Shown: positions 1 through 5,815 of the stretch, in pieces
Layout of the letters: every line of letters starts with the position of its first letter
How positions within the stretch are numbered: position 1 is the first letter of the stretch
Assembly: GCA_946184255.1 (NCBI GenBank)
Contig: CAMHFA010000070.1
Span: 1-6,437 of the forward strand
Reading direction: 5' to 3'
DNA from: an uncultured Bacteroidales bacterium
GTDB taxonomy: Bacteria > Bacteroidota > Bacteroidia > Bacteroidales > UBA932
DNA: 6,437 nucleotides
Notes under the pieces: model-generated
What the model saw: only the letters and a program-made list of their open reading frames with translations
Databases searched by the model: none
Told to the model about the DNA's origin: nothing
Program-made: the position numbers and the translations under genes

Positions 1-577
1 TGATGCCCAGCAGCATGGACACTATCATGTAGATTCCAGACTCGGAGATGCTCTCTTTACCGGAATCATCAAGGGTGTACTCCATTACCTTCACATTGGA
101 CTTGACATCCTCCATGATCTGTGTGAGATTCTCGATTCCGTATTGCCGTACCCTATACTCCTCGATGGCATCATCCACCTTGTTGCCAAGGTTGCCCGTG
201 AATTCTATTCCAAGCGGATCCTTTGAATATGCCTGTACGGAGACAGTTTTCTTCACTGTGTCCAGAGGTGATATGACCACCAGGACATCCTTTTCGAAAT
301 CCTTCAGATGAGGCTTGATAGTCTCAGGATCCTCGGTTGAGAAATCAGTGTATGTAACCCTTTCGTTGCTCTGGAGATACGGCATCACAATGCCGGACTG
401 GTCCACTACGGCCACATCCTGGATTCTCTCCTTCGTACTGCCCATGATGTAGAAAATGACAACCATCATGGCAGCAAAGAGGATAGGGACCACGAAAGTG
501 GTCACAAGGAAGGACTTTTTCTTTACGCGGGTCATGTACTCGCGTGAGATGACTGTCTTGATTATCCTTAAATTCAT
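1..577 (-). CDS. NatB-like ABC-2 family permease, N-terminal part (cut by left edge)
   Basis: Membrane subunit of an ABC exporter, partner of the ATPase encoded just upstream. Translation from the ATG at 577 stays open to the edge, giving about 192 residues. The protein begins MNLRIIKTVISREYMTRVKK, a basic cytoplasmic lead-in typical of NatB/YhaP-type permeases. A hydrophobic segment follows at about residues 22-44 (FLVTTFVVPILFAAMMVVIF). Next comes a mostly hydrophilic, probably extracytoplasmic domain of roughly 130 residues, and a second membrane segment starts at about residue 181, at the edge. One membrane helix, a large outer domain, then the remaining helices is the layout of the ABC2_membrane_3 family. 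The start is supported by AGGAGG seven bases upstream and by the two-base gap to the ATPase gene. The family includes NatB of the Bacillus Na+ exporter, but nothing visible here fixes the substrate. The C-terminal half is missing, so the call rests on the N-terminus and context. Confidence 0.85.
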   Translation of the reverse strand, partial: MNLRIIKTVISREYMTRVKKKSFLVTTFVVPILFAAMMVVIFYIMGSTKERIQDVAVVDQSGIVMPYLQSNERVTYTDFSTEDPETIKPHLKDFEKDVLVVISPLDTVKKTVSVQAYSKDPLGIEFTGNLGNKVDDAIEEYRVRQYGIENLTQIMEDVKSNVKVMEYTLDDSGKESISESGIYMIVSMLLGI

Positions 578-591
578 GGTTAAGCCTCCTC
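578..591 (-). promoter_or_regulatory. Shine-Dalgarno-like site for the NatB-like permease
   Basis: On the minus strand GAGGAGG (585-591) sits seven bases before the permease ATG at 577. It lies within the last codons of the ATPase gene (…EEA stop). It is worth recording because Bacteroidota genes generally start without such a site, and the other starts here mostly lack one. It supports the chosen start and close translational linkage of the pair. It could be a by-product of encoding Glu-Glu-Ala. Confidence 0.5.
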
Positions 592-1497
592 TTGTGTTAC
601 AAGTTTGATGAAAATATCGTTCATCCTGGGGATGAGCTCCTTGAAGGAATTGACCGTCACGCCGGACTCAAGCAGGGATGAAAGCACACTGTTGGATGAG
701 ACTCCTTCCTCAAGGGTCAGGACCGCAGTATGCCGTCCGGCATTGTCAACGTCGGACAGGACGCTGAACAATCCTTCGACACCGGAAAGATCACTTTCTC
801 CTGTATATATCAACTCAATGTTGTTGTTGCCATGCTCCCTGCGGATCCTGTCAACCTCACCGGTGATAACCAGGTGAGACTTGTTTATCAGGGCGATCTT
901 GTCACAGAGTTCCTCAACGGATTCCATGTTATGGGTCGAGAGGATGATGGTAGCACCTTCATCCTTGAGCCTGAGAATCTCCTTACGGATGAGCTCAGCA
1001 TTGACGGGATCGAATCCGGAAAAAGGCTCATCAAGGATCATGAGAGACGGTTTGTGGACAACTGTTGTGATGAACTGAAGTTTCTGGGCCATTCCCTTGG
1101 AGAGTTCCTCGACCTTCTTGTTCCACCAGTCCTGGATGCCGAAGCGGACAAACCATTGCTTCAGTTCACGACGGGCATCGGAAGCACTCAAGCCTTTAAG
1201 CTGTGCGAGGTACATGGCCTGGTCCCCAACTTCCATTTTCCTGTACAATCCCCTCTCCTCAGGAAGATATCCAATCTTTTCAACATCATCCTGGGTGATA
1301 GGATGGCCATCGAAGATAACTTCACCTCCATTGGGGATGGTGATCCTGTTGATAATCCTGATCAGGGTGGTCTTCCCTGCTCCGTTCGGTCCCAGGAGGC
1401 CGAAGATCTGTCCCTTCGGAATATCCACCGAGACATTGTCCAAGGCGACCTTCTCCCCGAAACGTTTGCAGATACCTTTACACTCTATTAGTCCCAT
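580..1497 (-). CDS. NatA-like ABC transporter ATP-binding protein
   Basis: Cytoplasmic ATPase that powers the adjacent NatB-like permease, 305 residues. Visible motifs: Walker A GPNGAGKTT at 36-44; a Q-loop region reading YLPEERGLY at 78-85, where the usual Gln is replaced, as is common in NatA/YhaQ-type ATPases; signature LSKGM at 132-136 instead of LSGGQ, also common in this group; Walker B LMILDEP at 152-158; D-loop SGFD at 160-163; switch His in STHN at H189. After about residue 210 the core gives way to a C-terminal extension of about 95 residues ending EELIPRMNDIFIKL-like, usual for this subfamily. The gene is first in a two-gene unit, has its own promoter (TATATTTG with upstream TTG), and its last codons double as the ribosome binding site of the permease gene. 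The transported substrate is unknown: Na+/drug efflux by analogy with NatAB is only an analogy. The family call is secure. Confidence 0.95.
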   Translation of the reverse strand: MGLIECKGICKRFGEKVALDNVSVDIPKGQIFGLLGPNGAGKTTLIRIINRITIPNGGEVIFDGHPITQDDVEKIGYLPEERGLYRKMEVGDQAMYLAQLKGLSASDARRELKQWFVRFGIQDWWNKKVEELSKGMAQKLQFITTVVHKPSLMILDEPFSGFDPVNAELIRKEILRLKDEGATIILSTHNMESVEELCDKIALINKSHLVITGEVDRIRREHGNNNIELIYTGESDLSGVEGLFSVLSDVDNAGRHTAVLTLEEGVSSNSVLSSLLESGVTVNSFKELIPRMNDIFIKLVTQEEA

Positions 1498-1515
1498 ATT
1501 TATTTAGTGTTTTTG

Positions 1516-1545
1516 CAAATATAGTAATTAATTAATGTTTTACAA
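1516..1545 (-). promoter_or_regulatory. Bacteroidota-type primary promoter for the natA/natB-like pair
   Basis: Read on the minus strand there is a perfect -7 element TATATTTG (1516-1523, consensus TAnnTTTG). Nineteen bases upstream lies TTG (1543-1545), matching the -33 element at the usual spacing. The start of transcription would fall near 1510-1512, giving a leader of only about 12-15 bases to the ATG at 1497. That leader is A-rich and has no Shine-Dalgarno sequence, as expected for this phylum. The promoter occupies the 65-base AT-rich gap downstream of holA, so the ABC pair can be expressed independently of it. Confidence 0.75.
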
Positions 1546-1559
1546 TAATTATTATAAAA
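1538..1559. repeat. 22-base near-perfect palindrome over the natAB -33 element
   Basis: Positions 1538-1559 are self-complementary in 10 of 11 base pairs. The one exception is C1543 against A1554, which is a G-U wobble if transcribed from the minus strand. The core is AATAATTATT (1544-1553). The sequence lies between holA and the natA-like gene and includes the TTG of the promoter. On the minus strand it is not followed by a T-run, so it does not look like a terminator. It could be an operator for a dimeric regulator, or chance symmetry in very AT-rich DNA. Confidence 0.45.
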
Positions 1560-1562
1560 AAT

Positions 1563-2606
1563 TTATAAATTCAATAGTTTTACCACCAACTCGACCAGAA
1601 GGTCGCACGGAGTTGATTCTCCAACATCTCCTCCCTTCCCTTTGTAGTCATAGTCACAGAGGAGTGAAATAGCAACCATAGCCTTGCGAACCGGATAGTT
1701 GGAGACCGCGACATCATATTCCTTCCAGAAGAAGGGATTGACTCCCTGAAGGGCTGCTGCGACCTCAGTTCTCTCAGGATATCGGTCCTTTTCCTTGAGG
1801 GCACCGTATCTGAGGATCCTGACGAAATGCGTAAACAGGGCGCTGACCGCCATTGGCATGGCGAAACGGGGAGACTCCCCGATTCGCAGGGCAATCCTCA
1901 GGGCCTTCTGGGAATTGCGGAATGAAATCTCCTTGGTGAGTTCGAAAATACTGTACTCCCTGCTGATTCCGACATTCTTTTCGATGACTTCAGACCTGAT
2001 ACGTGTCTCACCTTCCGGAAGGTTCTTCAGGAGTTTCTCTGTCTCAACAACGATCTTGCTCATGTCGGTGCCCGAGTACTCTGCCATCAGGGCAGCGGCA
2101 TCCGGATCTATGGAAAGCCCCCGGGAAGAATAGTATTGGCTGATCCATGCCGCCATCTCATAGTCTCTCAAGGCATTGGACTCAACGACCACGCCATTCT
2201 TGAGACATTGCTTATATAGCGATTTGCGTTTGTCGGCAGAAGAGCCTCTCAGAAGAAGTACGAGTATCGTGGAGTCCAGAGGATTCTCGCAGTACACGGC
2301 CATCTGTTCGAGATCCTTCATGGCCTGGGCATCCTTGACGACAACCAGCTGGCGCTCAGCCATCATGGGGAAGCGCCTGGCTGCAGTGATCACCGTCTCT
2401 GCATCCACATCCGCGCCATAACAGATTGTTTCATTGAAATCCCTTGAGAATTCATCCAGGGAATGCTCGATAATGGCATTGCAGACCAGGTCGAGATAGT
2501 AAGGTTCATCCCCCATCAGAAGATATACTGGGGAAAACTCGCCTGCCTGGATCTTTGCCAGAAGCCCGCTGCACTGAGCGGCGACATTTATCGAACTCTT
2601 GGCCAT
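1563..2606 (-). CDS. holA: DNA polymerase III subunit delta
   Basis: Delta subunit of the clamp loader: it binds and opens the beta sliding clamp during replication. The product is 347 residues from the ATG at 2606 (MAKSSINVAAQ). Recognisable delta features include FSPVYLLMGDEPYYLD at about residues 23-38, the degenerate P-loop region where delta reads GDE/GxE rather than a working Walker A. They also include RRFPMMAERQLVVVKDA at about 75-92 (clamp-binding wrench region, typical F-P-M-x-x-x-R-Q-L-V), the LL(K)NL stretch followed by VEKNVGISREYSIFEL-like residues, and the C-terminal collar helices. Length fits the family (about 340). An in-frame TTG three codons earlier (2615) falls inside the -7 promoter element, so the ATG is preferred. 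It sits alone between the hpf terminator and the natAB promoter. Its stop codon overlaps a short AT-only palindrome (1560-1571) followed by a T-run on the minus strand, possibly a weak terminator. Confidence 0.93.
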   Translation of the reverse strand: MAKSSINVAAQCSGLLAKIQAGEFSPVYLLMGDEPYYLDLVCNAIIEHSLDEFSRDFNETICYGADVDAETVITAARRFPMMAERQLVVVKDAQAMKDLEQMAVYCENPLDSTILVLLLRGSSADKRKSLYKQCLKNGVVVESNALRDYEMAAWISQYYSSRGLSIDPDAAALMAEYSGTDMSKIVVETEKLLKNLPEGETRIRSEVIEKNVGISREYSIFELTKEISFRNSQKALRIALRIGESPRFAMPMAVSALFTHFVRILRYGALKEKDRYPERTEVAAALQGVNPFFWKEYDVAVSNYPVRKAMVAISLLCDYDYKGKGGDVGESTPCDLLVELVVKLLNL

Positions 2607-2612
2607 AACAAA

Positions 2613-2620
2613 CAAAGATA
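2613..2620 (-). promoter_or_regulatory. -7 promoter element of holA, very close to the start codon
   Basis: On the minus strand TATCTTTG (consensus TAnnTTTG) is followed after only six bases (TTTGTT) by the holA ATG at 2606. The element lies just after the hpf terminator, where a new promoter is needed. No clear TTG is seen 19-23 bases upstream (about 2640-2646), so the -33 half is weak. If used, transcription would start within a few bases of the ATG, giving a leaderless or almost leaderless mRNA. Confidence 0.55.
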
Positions 2621-2654
2621 GACATTATTATTTGTTTTTCCTTTCAGCAGGACG

Positions 2655-2688
2655 AAAAAGGCAGGCCCTGTCAGATGACGGGCCTGCC
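2655..2688 (-). terminator. Intrinsic terminator ending the tcdA-hpf operon
   Basis: A nine-base-pair perfect GC-rich stem pairs GGGCCTGCC (2680-2688) with GGCAGGCCC (2660-2668). It has a short inner helix GTC/GAC (2670-2672 with 2677-2679) past a single bulged base. On the minus strand it is followed at once by TTTTT (2659-2655). It lies 22 bases past the hpf stop. A second small hairpin (GATTC/GAATC, 2694-2709) sits between stop and terminator. The plus-strand side has no T-run, so the terminator acts on minus-strand transcription. Confidence 0.9.
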
Positions 2689-2709
2689 CTGATGATTCTT
2701 TACAGAATC

Positions 2710-3003
2710 TTATGCTTCAAATTTCTTCTCCTTGGTCCTTACGATCTTTTCTTTCATCAGATCGGTTGCAATTGTGACAGCATCCTCAAAAGTGGCTGCG
2801 CTCCTCTCGATCAGAAGGTCCTGACCGTAAGCCCTTGTCTGGATCTTTACTTCCTTGTTGTCAGGCTCATTGAGCAAAGATAAAGTGACATCCACCTCAT
2901 CGAGATGGTCACAGAACCTGGAAAGCTTCGAGACTTTCTTCTCTACGTAGTCGAGCAGTTTCTGATCTGCATCGAACTTCAGGGATTTTACTCTAATCTC
3001 CAT
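2710..3003 (-). CDS. hpf: Ribosome hibernation promoting factor, short form
   Basis: HPF/RaiA (S30AE) family protein of 97 residues. The family binds the decoding centre of idle 30S/70S ribosomes, blocks mRNA and tRNA sites, and stabilises inactive ribosomes in starvation. The start MEIRVKSLKFDADQKLLDYV and the run VEKKVSKLSRFCDHLDEVDV match the beta-alpha-beta opening of the family. VKIQTRAYGQDLLIERSAATFEDAV at about 56-80 matches the second half, ending in a basic tail (MKEKIVRTKEKKFEA). Only the S30AE domain is present: there is no C-terminal dimerisation domain of long HPF, consistent with the short type. The ATG at 3003 is chosen over an upstream in-frame ATG at 3042 because MEIRV is the family's normal start and GGAGGT lies just ahead of it. 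It overlaps the end of the recombinase gene by 11 bases and is last in its operon. It could be labelled raiA; the family is not in doubt. Confidence 0.93.
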   Translation of the reverse strand: MEIRVKSLKFDADQKLLDYVEKKVSKLSRFCDHLDEVDVTLSLLNEPDNKEVKIQTRAYGQDLLIERSAATFEDAVTIATDLMKEKIVRTKEKKFEA

Positions 3004-3955
3004 TTTTACCTCCGCTTTTTGCCCTGGGATGGGCGTTAACATAAACTTTTTTCAGTTTCTCGACAGAATTGTGCGTATAGACCTGCGTCGCGGCAAGCGA
3101 AGAATGACCCAGCAGTTCCTTGATTGAGTTGAGGTCGGCCCCTTCGTTGAGAAGTTCAGTGGCCAGGGAATGCCTCAAGACATGTGGGGATTTCCTCCCC
3201 GTGATACTGCCAATCTGTCCGAGTTCGCTCTTGACCGCCCTGTCAACCAGCATAGGATAGAGTTTTTCTCCCTTTACCGTAACCAGGAGGGGATCGGACG
3301 AAGCCCGTTCGCAGCCTTCCATCGTTTCTACCGATTGTAAATATAACGAAATTTCCTCACAAAGAGAAGGGACCAGGGGAATTTCTCTCATCTTGTCACC
3401 CTTTCCCCTTACTTTCATGGTCCTACGGGACAGGTCCACGTTCCCAATTGTCAGACCTATAAGCTCGGAACGACGTATCCCCGTTGAATATAGAATAGAG
3501 ACTATCAGCCTGAAAAGCCTTTGGGAATAAATGCTCTTTGAAAGGGAGTCTCCACCCCTGATCAGTTCGAGGTTTTCCTTCGAGGCCTCATGTTCAGTAT
3601 TGTCAAAATACTCTTCCATCGACTCGTCCCTATAGAAAGAAGGCAGACGCTTCTCCATCTTGGGCCGCGTGACGAGCCTCACAGGATTGGAATCGAGACG
3701 GCCGTCTTTCATCAGGAAACGGCAGAAACCAGACAGTACGCTCAGGTGAAGGTTAACCGTCCTGGGGTCCAGCTTCCGGGAATCCATCAGATAGACTTCA
3801 TAGCTACGGACAATCTGAGGTGTGAGAGAACCAGGCAGGTCACCGGAAACAAAAGAGGAATAATCCTCCAGAATACCGGCGTAGATGGTTGCCGTTCTGG
3901 GGGAATACCTCCTTACCGAGGTTACATAGTTGAGATATTCATCGATTACTTGCAT
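2993..3955 (-). CDS. xerC: XerC-type tyrosine recombinase
   Basis: Site-specific recombinase of 320 residues, of the family that resolves chromosome dimers at dif with a Xer partner. The N-terminal SAM-like DNA-binding domain spans about 1-95 (LNYVTSVRRYSPRTATIYAG opening, typical of Xer). The C-terminal catalytic domain has a full active site: R161 in TGIRRSEL, K185 in RGKGDK, H258 and R261 in HVLRH, H284 in LLGHSS, and Y293 in QVYTH as the nucleophile. It is therefore expected to be active. Between the domains (about 103-145) there is an acidic, Ser-rich linker, longer than the short RLPxxLxxEE…RDRAL stretch of typical XerC. It overlaps cca by 10 bases at the start and hpf by 11 at the end, which suggests translational coupling. 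No inverted repeats, attachment site or cargo genes are nearby, so it is read as a housekeeping Xer protein and not a mobile-element integrase. XerC versus XerD is judged by context only. Confidence 0.87.
   Translation of the reverse strand: MQVIDEYLNYVTSVRRYSPRTATIYAGILEDYSSFVSGDLPGSLTPQIVRSYEVYLMDSRKLDPRTVNLHLSVLSGFCRFLMKDGRLDSNPVRLVTRPKMEKRLPSFYRDESMEEYFDNTEHEASKENLELIRGGDSLSKSIYSQRLFRLIVSILYSTGIRRSELIGLTIGNVDLSRRTMKVRGKGDKMREIPLVPSLCEEISLYLQSVETMEGCERASSDPLLVTVKGEKLYPMLVDRAVKSELGQIGSITGRKSPHVLRHSLATELLNEGADLNSIKELLGHSSLAATQVYTHNSVEKLKKVYVNAHPRAKSGGKNGD
3008..3013 (-). promoter_or_regulatory. Shine-Dalgarno-like site deciding the hpf start
   Basis: The minus strand reads GGAGGT four bases before the ATG at 3003, inside the last codons of the upstream recombinase gene. 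It supports 3003 over the upstream in-frame ATG at 3042. Such sites are unusual in Bacteroidota, and overlap with coding sequence (Gly-Gly codons) could explain it by chance. Confidence 0.5.
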
Positions 3956-5406
3956 TCCACAAGTCCCATCTCTGAGGCCTTCTGCCTCATCAACTTGTCT
4001 GCCTCTTCAAAATTATTGCCGATAACCCCGTCGAGGACGGCATTCTTGACATATTCTTTGATAATGCCTATTTCCTTGCAGGGTGGAATTCCATAGACCT
4101 CCATCACGTATTCCCCTGTGATTGGATTCTTCCAGTTCCGGATGGCATCCTTCTCCTCGACCTCGACCAGTTTCTTTTTTACCAGTTCGAAATTATCCTT
4201 AATCCTTGCAACTTTGACCGGATTTTTTGAGGTGATGTCGGCGTTGCAGAGGAGCATCAGGTCGTCGATCTCATCGCCGGCATCGAAGAGGAGGCGGCGT
4301 ACCGCGGAATCGGTGACCTCGTCGTCAACCAGGGCTATCGGACGGTGATGGAGGGAGACCAGTTTCTGGACATACTTCATCTTCTCGTTCTGGGGCATCT
4401 TCAGCCTGATGAATATCTTCGGAACCATCTTGCCACCCACAACCTCATGTCCATGGAAGGTCCATCCCACGGATGGATCGAAGCGCTTGCTGACCGGTTT
4501 CCCGATGTCATGGAGAAGTGCTGCCCAGCGAAGCCAAACGTTGGGCTCGGCGGCATCGGCGGCGGCGACATTGTCAACAACCTGTAAGGTATGTGAGAAT
4601 ATCTCCTTGTGCCCTTTCCCGTCAACCGTCTCTATACCCTTGAGTTTCAGTAATTCCGGAAGGATATATTCAAGGAGGCCGGTCTCGTCCATTAGTCGGA
4701 AACCCATGGAGGGCCTGGGGCAGATAAGGATCTTGTTCAGTTCCTCCACTATCCTTTCCTTGGAGAGGATGGCCATGCGGTCCTTCATCGCCTTCATTGC
4801 CCTAATTGAGTCGGGCACAATGGTGAATTCAAGTTCCGGAGTGCTGAGTTTCGTAGCAAAACGAATGGCACGAAGCATCCTCAGAGGGTCATCGCTGTAG
4901 GTCTGTTCGGGCTCCAGAGGAGTCCTGATTATTCCGGCAGCAAGGTCCCTGATTCCGCCGAAGGGGTCAACCAAAGCTCCGAAATCCTCCTTCTGGAGAC
5001 TGAAAGCCATCGCATTGATTGTAAAATCCCTCCTCATCTGGTCCTCCTCAAGGGTGCCGTCTTCGACAATCGGTTTACGTGAATCGTGCCTGTAGGACTC
5101 TTTCCTTGCTCCGACGAATTCTATCTCAGCACCATGCCATTTGAGCATAGCCGTGCCGAAGGTCTTGAACACGGACACATTGCAGTGACGGTGTTCTGAA
5201 CTTTCGATTTCAGCCGCCACAGCCTGAGCCAGATCGATTCCGCTTCCCTCCACTACGATATCTATGTCGTCATTCTTCCTACCAAGGAAACAATCACGCA
5301 CATAGCCCCCTATCACGAAAGCCCTGACCCCGGTCTTCTCTGCGACCCGGGAGACTATCCCGAAGATCGGGCTGTCAAGGAATCCTTCTGTTATCGTAGA
5401 ACCCAT
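3946..5406 (-). CDS. cca: CCA-adding tRNA nucleotidyltransferase (class II) with HD domain
   Basis: Adds or repairs the 3' CCA end of tRNAs from CTP and ATP, in the cytoplasm; 486 residues. The nucleotidyltransferase head shows IGGYVRD at 32-38, metal-binding D47/D49 in DDIDIV, RRDFTINAM at 125-133, DDPLRMLRAIRFA at 172-184 (the EDxxR-type nucleotide-selecting motif, here DDPLR) and ERIVEEL at 217-223. The neck and body follow. Then comes an HD phosphohydrolase-type domain: SHTLQVVDNV at 271-280, LLHDIGK at 297-303, FHGHE at 317-321, and a later Asp in NADITSKN (D390). The C-terminal part, with NPITGEYVMEVYGIPP (427-442) and GIIKEYV, is the tRNA-contacting tail seen in Bacteroidota Cca. There is no CCA-only versus A-only partner in view, so a complete CCA-adding enzyme is the simpler reading. 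The gene starts 4 bases after the HsdR-N-like gene and overlaps xerC by 10. AGGA lies just upstream of the ATG. Confidence 0.93.
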   Translation of the reverse strand: MGSTITEGFLDSPIFGIVSRVAEKTGVRAFVIGGYVRDCFLGRKNDDIDIVVEGSGIDLAQAVAAEIESSEHRHCNVSVFKTFGTAMLKWHGAEIEFVGARKESYRHDSRKPIVEDGTLEEDQMRRDFTINAMAFSLQKEDFGALVDPFGGIRDLAAGIIRTPLEPEQTYSDDPLRMLRAIRFATKLSTPELEFTIVPDSIRAMKAMKDRMAILSKERIVEELNKILICPRPSMGFRLMDETGLLEYILPELLKLKGIETVDGKGHKEIFSHTLQVVDNVAAADAAEPNVWLRWAALLHDIGKPVSKRFDPSVGWTFHGHEVVGGKMVPKIFIRLKMPQNEKMKYVQKLVSLHHRPIALVDDEVTDSAVRRLLFDAGDEIDDLMLLCNADITSKNPVKVARIKDNFELVKKKLVEVEEKDAIRNWKNPITGEYVMEVYGIPPCKEIGIIKEYVKNAVLDGVIGNNFEEADKLMRQKASEMGLVECK

Positions 5407-5410
5407 AATC

Positions 5411-5815
5411 CTATTCCTGCATAGCCTCCCAATCTGGGAAGGATTTCATCTGTTTAAACGGTGAGGTTTCGTCCCCGGTACTTTTGAAACCGAATGTCCT
5501 GATCCCATTGGTGATTACAACGTACTCGGCCCCAAGGACCAGATTGTACTTCAAGGCCTGTTCCAGAACTTCCCGACTGATTTCAACTTCTTCCCTCTTG
5601 CACTCAACTACCATAAGCGGGGACGCATCCCTTCCATAAACAAGGATGTCGGCCCTGAAAGGTTTCCGACCGAACCTGAGGGACACCTCGCTCATCATCA
5701 TATGCTCAGGAACCTTCAGGGAATCCCTCAGCACACTGATGAACCACTGGCGCACCTTTTCCTCGGGCGTCAGAGGCACCATCTTCTTCCTGAGTGGGTC
5801 CCAGACCAGGTTCAT
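5411..5815 (-). CDS. Stand-alone HsdR N-terminal (PD-(D/E)XK) domain protein
   Basis: Small protein of 134 residues resembling only the nuclease-fold N-terminal domain of type I restriction HsdR subunits (HSDR_N_2 type). The putative active site is complete: D56 in FRADILVYG, then E71 and K73 in VVECKRE, with Q86 and Y90 in QALKYN, the downstream Q-x3-Y seen in HsdR. The opening WDPLRKKMVPLTPEEKVRQW is characteristic of the Bacteroidota version. There is no helicase/translocase domain and no hsdM or hsdS nearby, so it is not a working restriction enzyme. The gene shares ATGA with the end of tcdA and stops four bases before cca, so it is embedded in a tRNA-maturation operon. From memory, homologues in Bacteroidota are often next to holA, which here lies a few genes away. 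Its function is unknown to me: nuclease activity, nucleic-acid binding without cleavage, and a tRNA or replication link are all open. The domain call is firm, the role is not. Confidence 0.82.
   Translation of the reverse strand: MNLVWDPLRKKMVPLTPEEKVRQWFISVLRDSLKVPEHMMMSEVSLRFGRKPFRADILVYGRDASPLMVVECKREEVEISREVLEQALKYNLVLGAEYVVITNGIRTFGFKSTGDETSPFKQMKSFPDWEAMQE

Noticed and set aside
730..1491. Long open frame on the plus strand opposite the ATPase gene
   Set aside because: It is an antisense shadow of a gene whose motifs are complete. It lacks recognisable domains and a promoter.
2613..2615. TTG as start of holA
   Set aside because: It overlaps the -7 promoter element and would add only three residues ahead of a normal ATG start.
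2640..2709. tRNA gene between hpf and holA, as expected from memory of Bacteroides gene order
   Set aside because: The gap holds only the terminator hairpin and the holA promoter. It is too short, and no cloverleaf is visible.
2875..2882. TATCTTTG (minus strand) inside hpf as a promoter
   Set aside because: It sits in coding sequence with no -33 match at the right distance and no gene start immediately downstream.
3040..3042. Upstream ATG for hpf, adding 13 residues
   Set aside because: The added residues do not fit the family. The ATG at 3003 gives the usual MEIRV start and has GGAGGT just ahead.
2993..3955. Integrase of a mobile element or integrative island
   Set aside because: No attachment repeats, tRNA target or cargo is present, and the gene is locked by overlaps inside a housekeeping operon. 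The sequence fits a Xer protein.
4008..4015. TAATTTTG (minus strand) in the end of cca as an internal promoter for xerC
   Set aside because: It fits the loose consensus and is about 50 bases before xerC, but no -33 TTG is present; too weak to claim.
3590..4096. Plus-strand open frame across the xerC/cca junction
   Set aside because: It lies opposite two well-supported genes and shows no family resemblance; a shadow frame.
5411..5815. A type I restriction-modification locus
   Set aside because: Only an isolated HsdR N-terminal-type domain is present. The translocase, hsdM and hsdS are absent and the neighbours are housekeeping genes.
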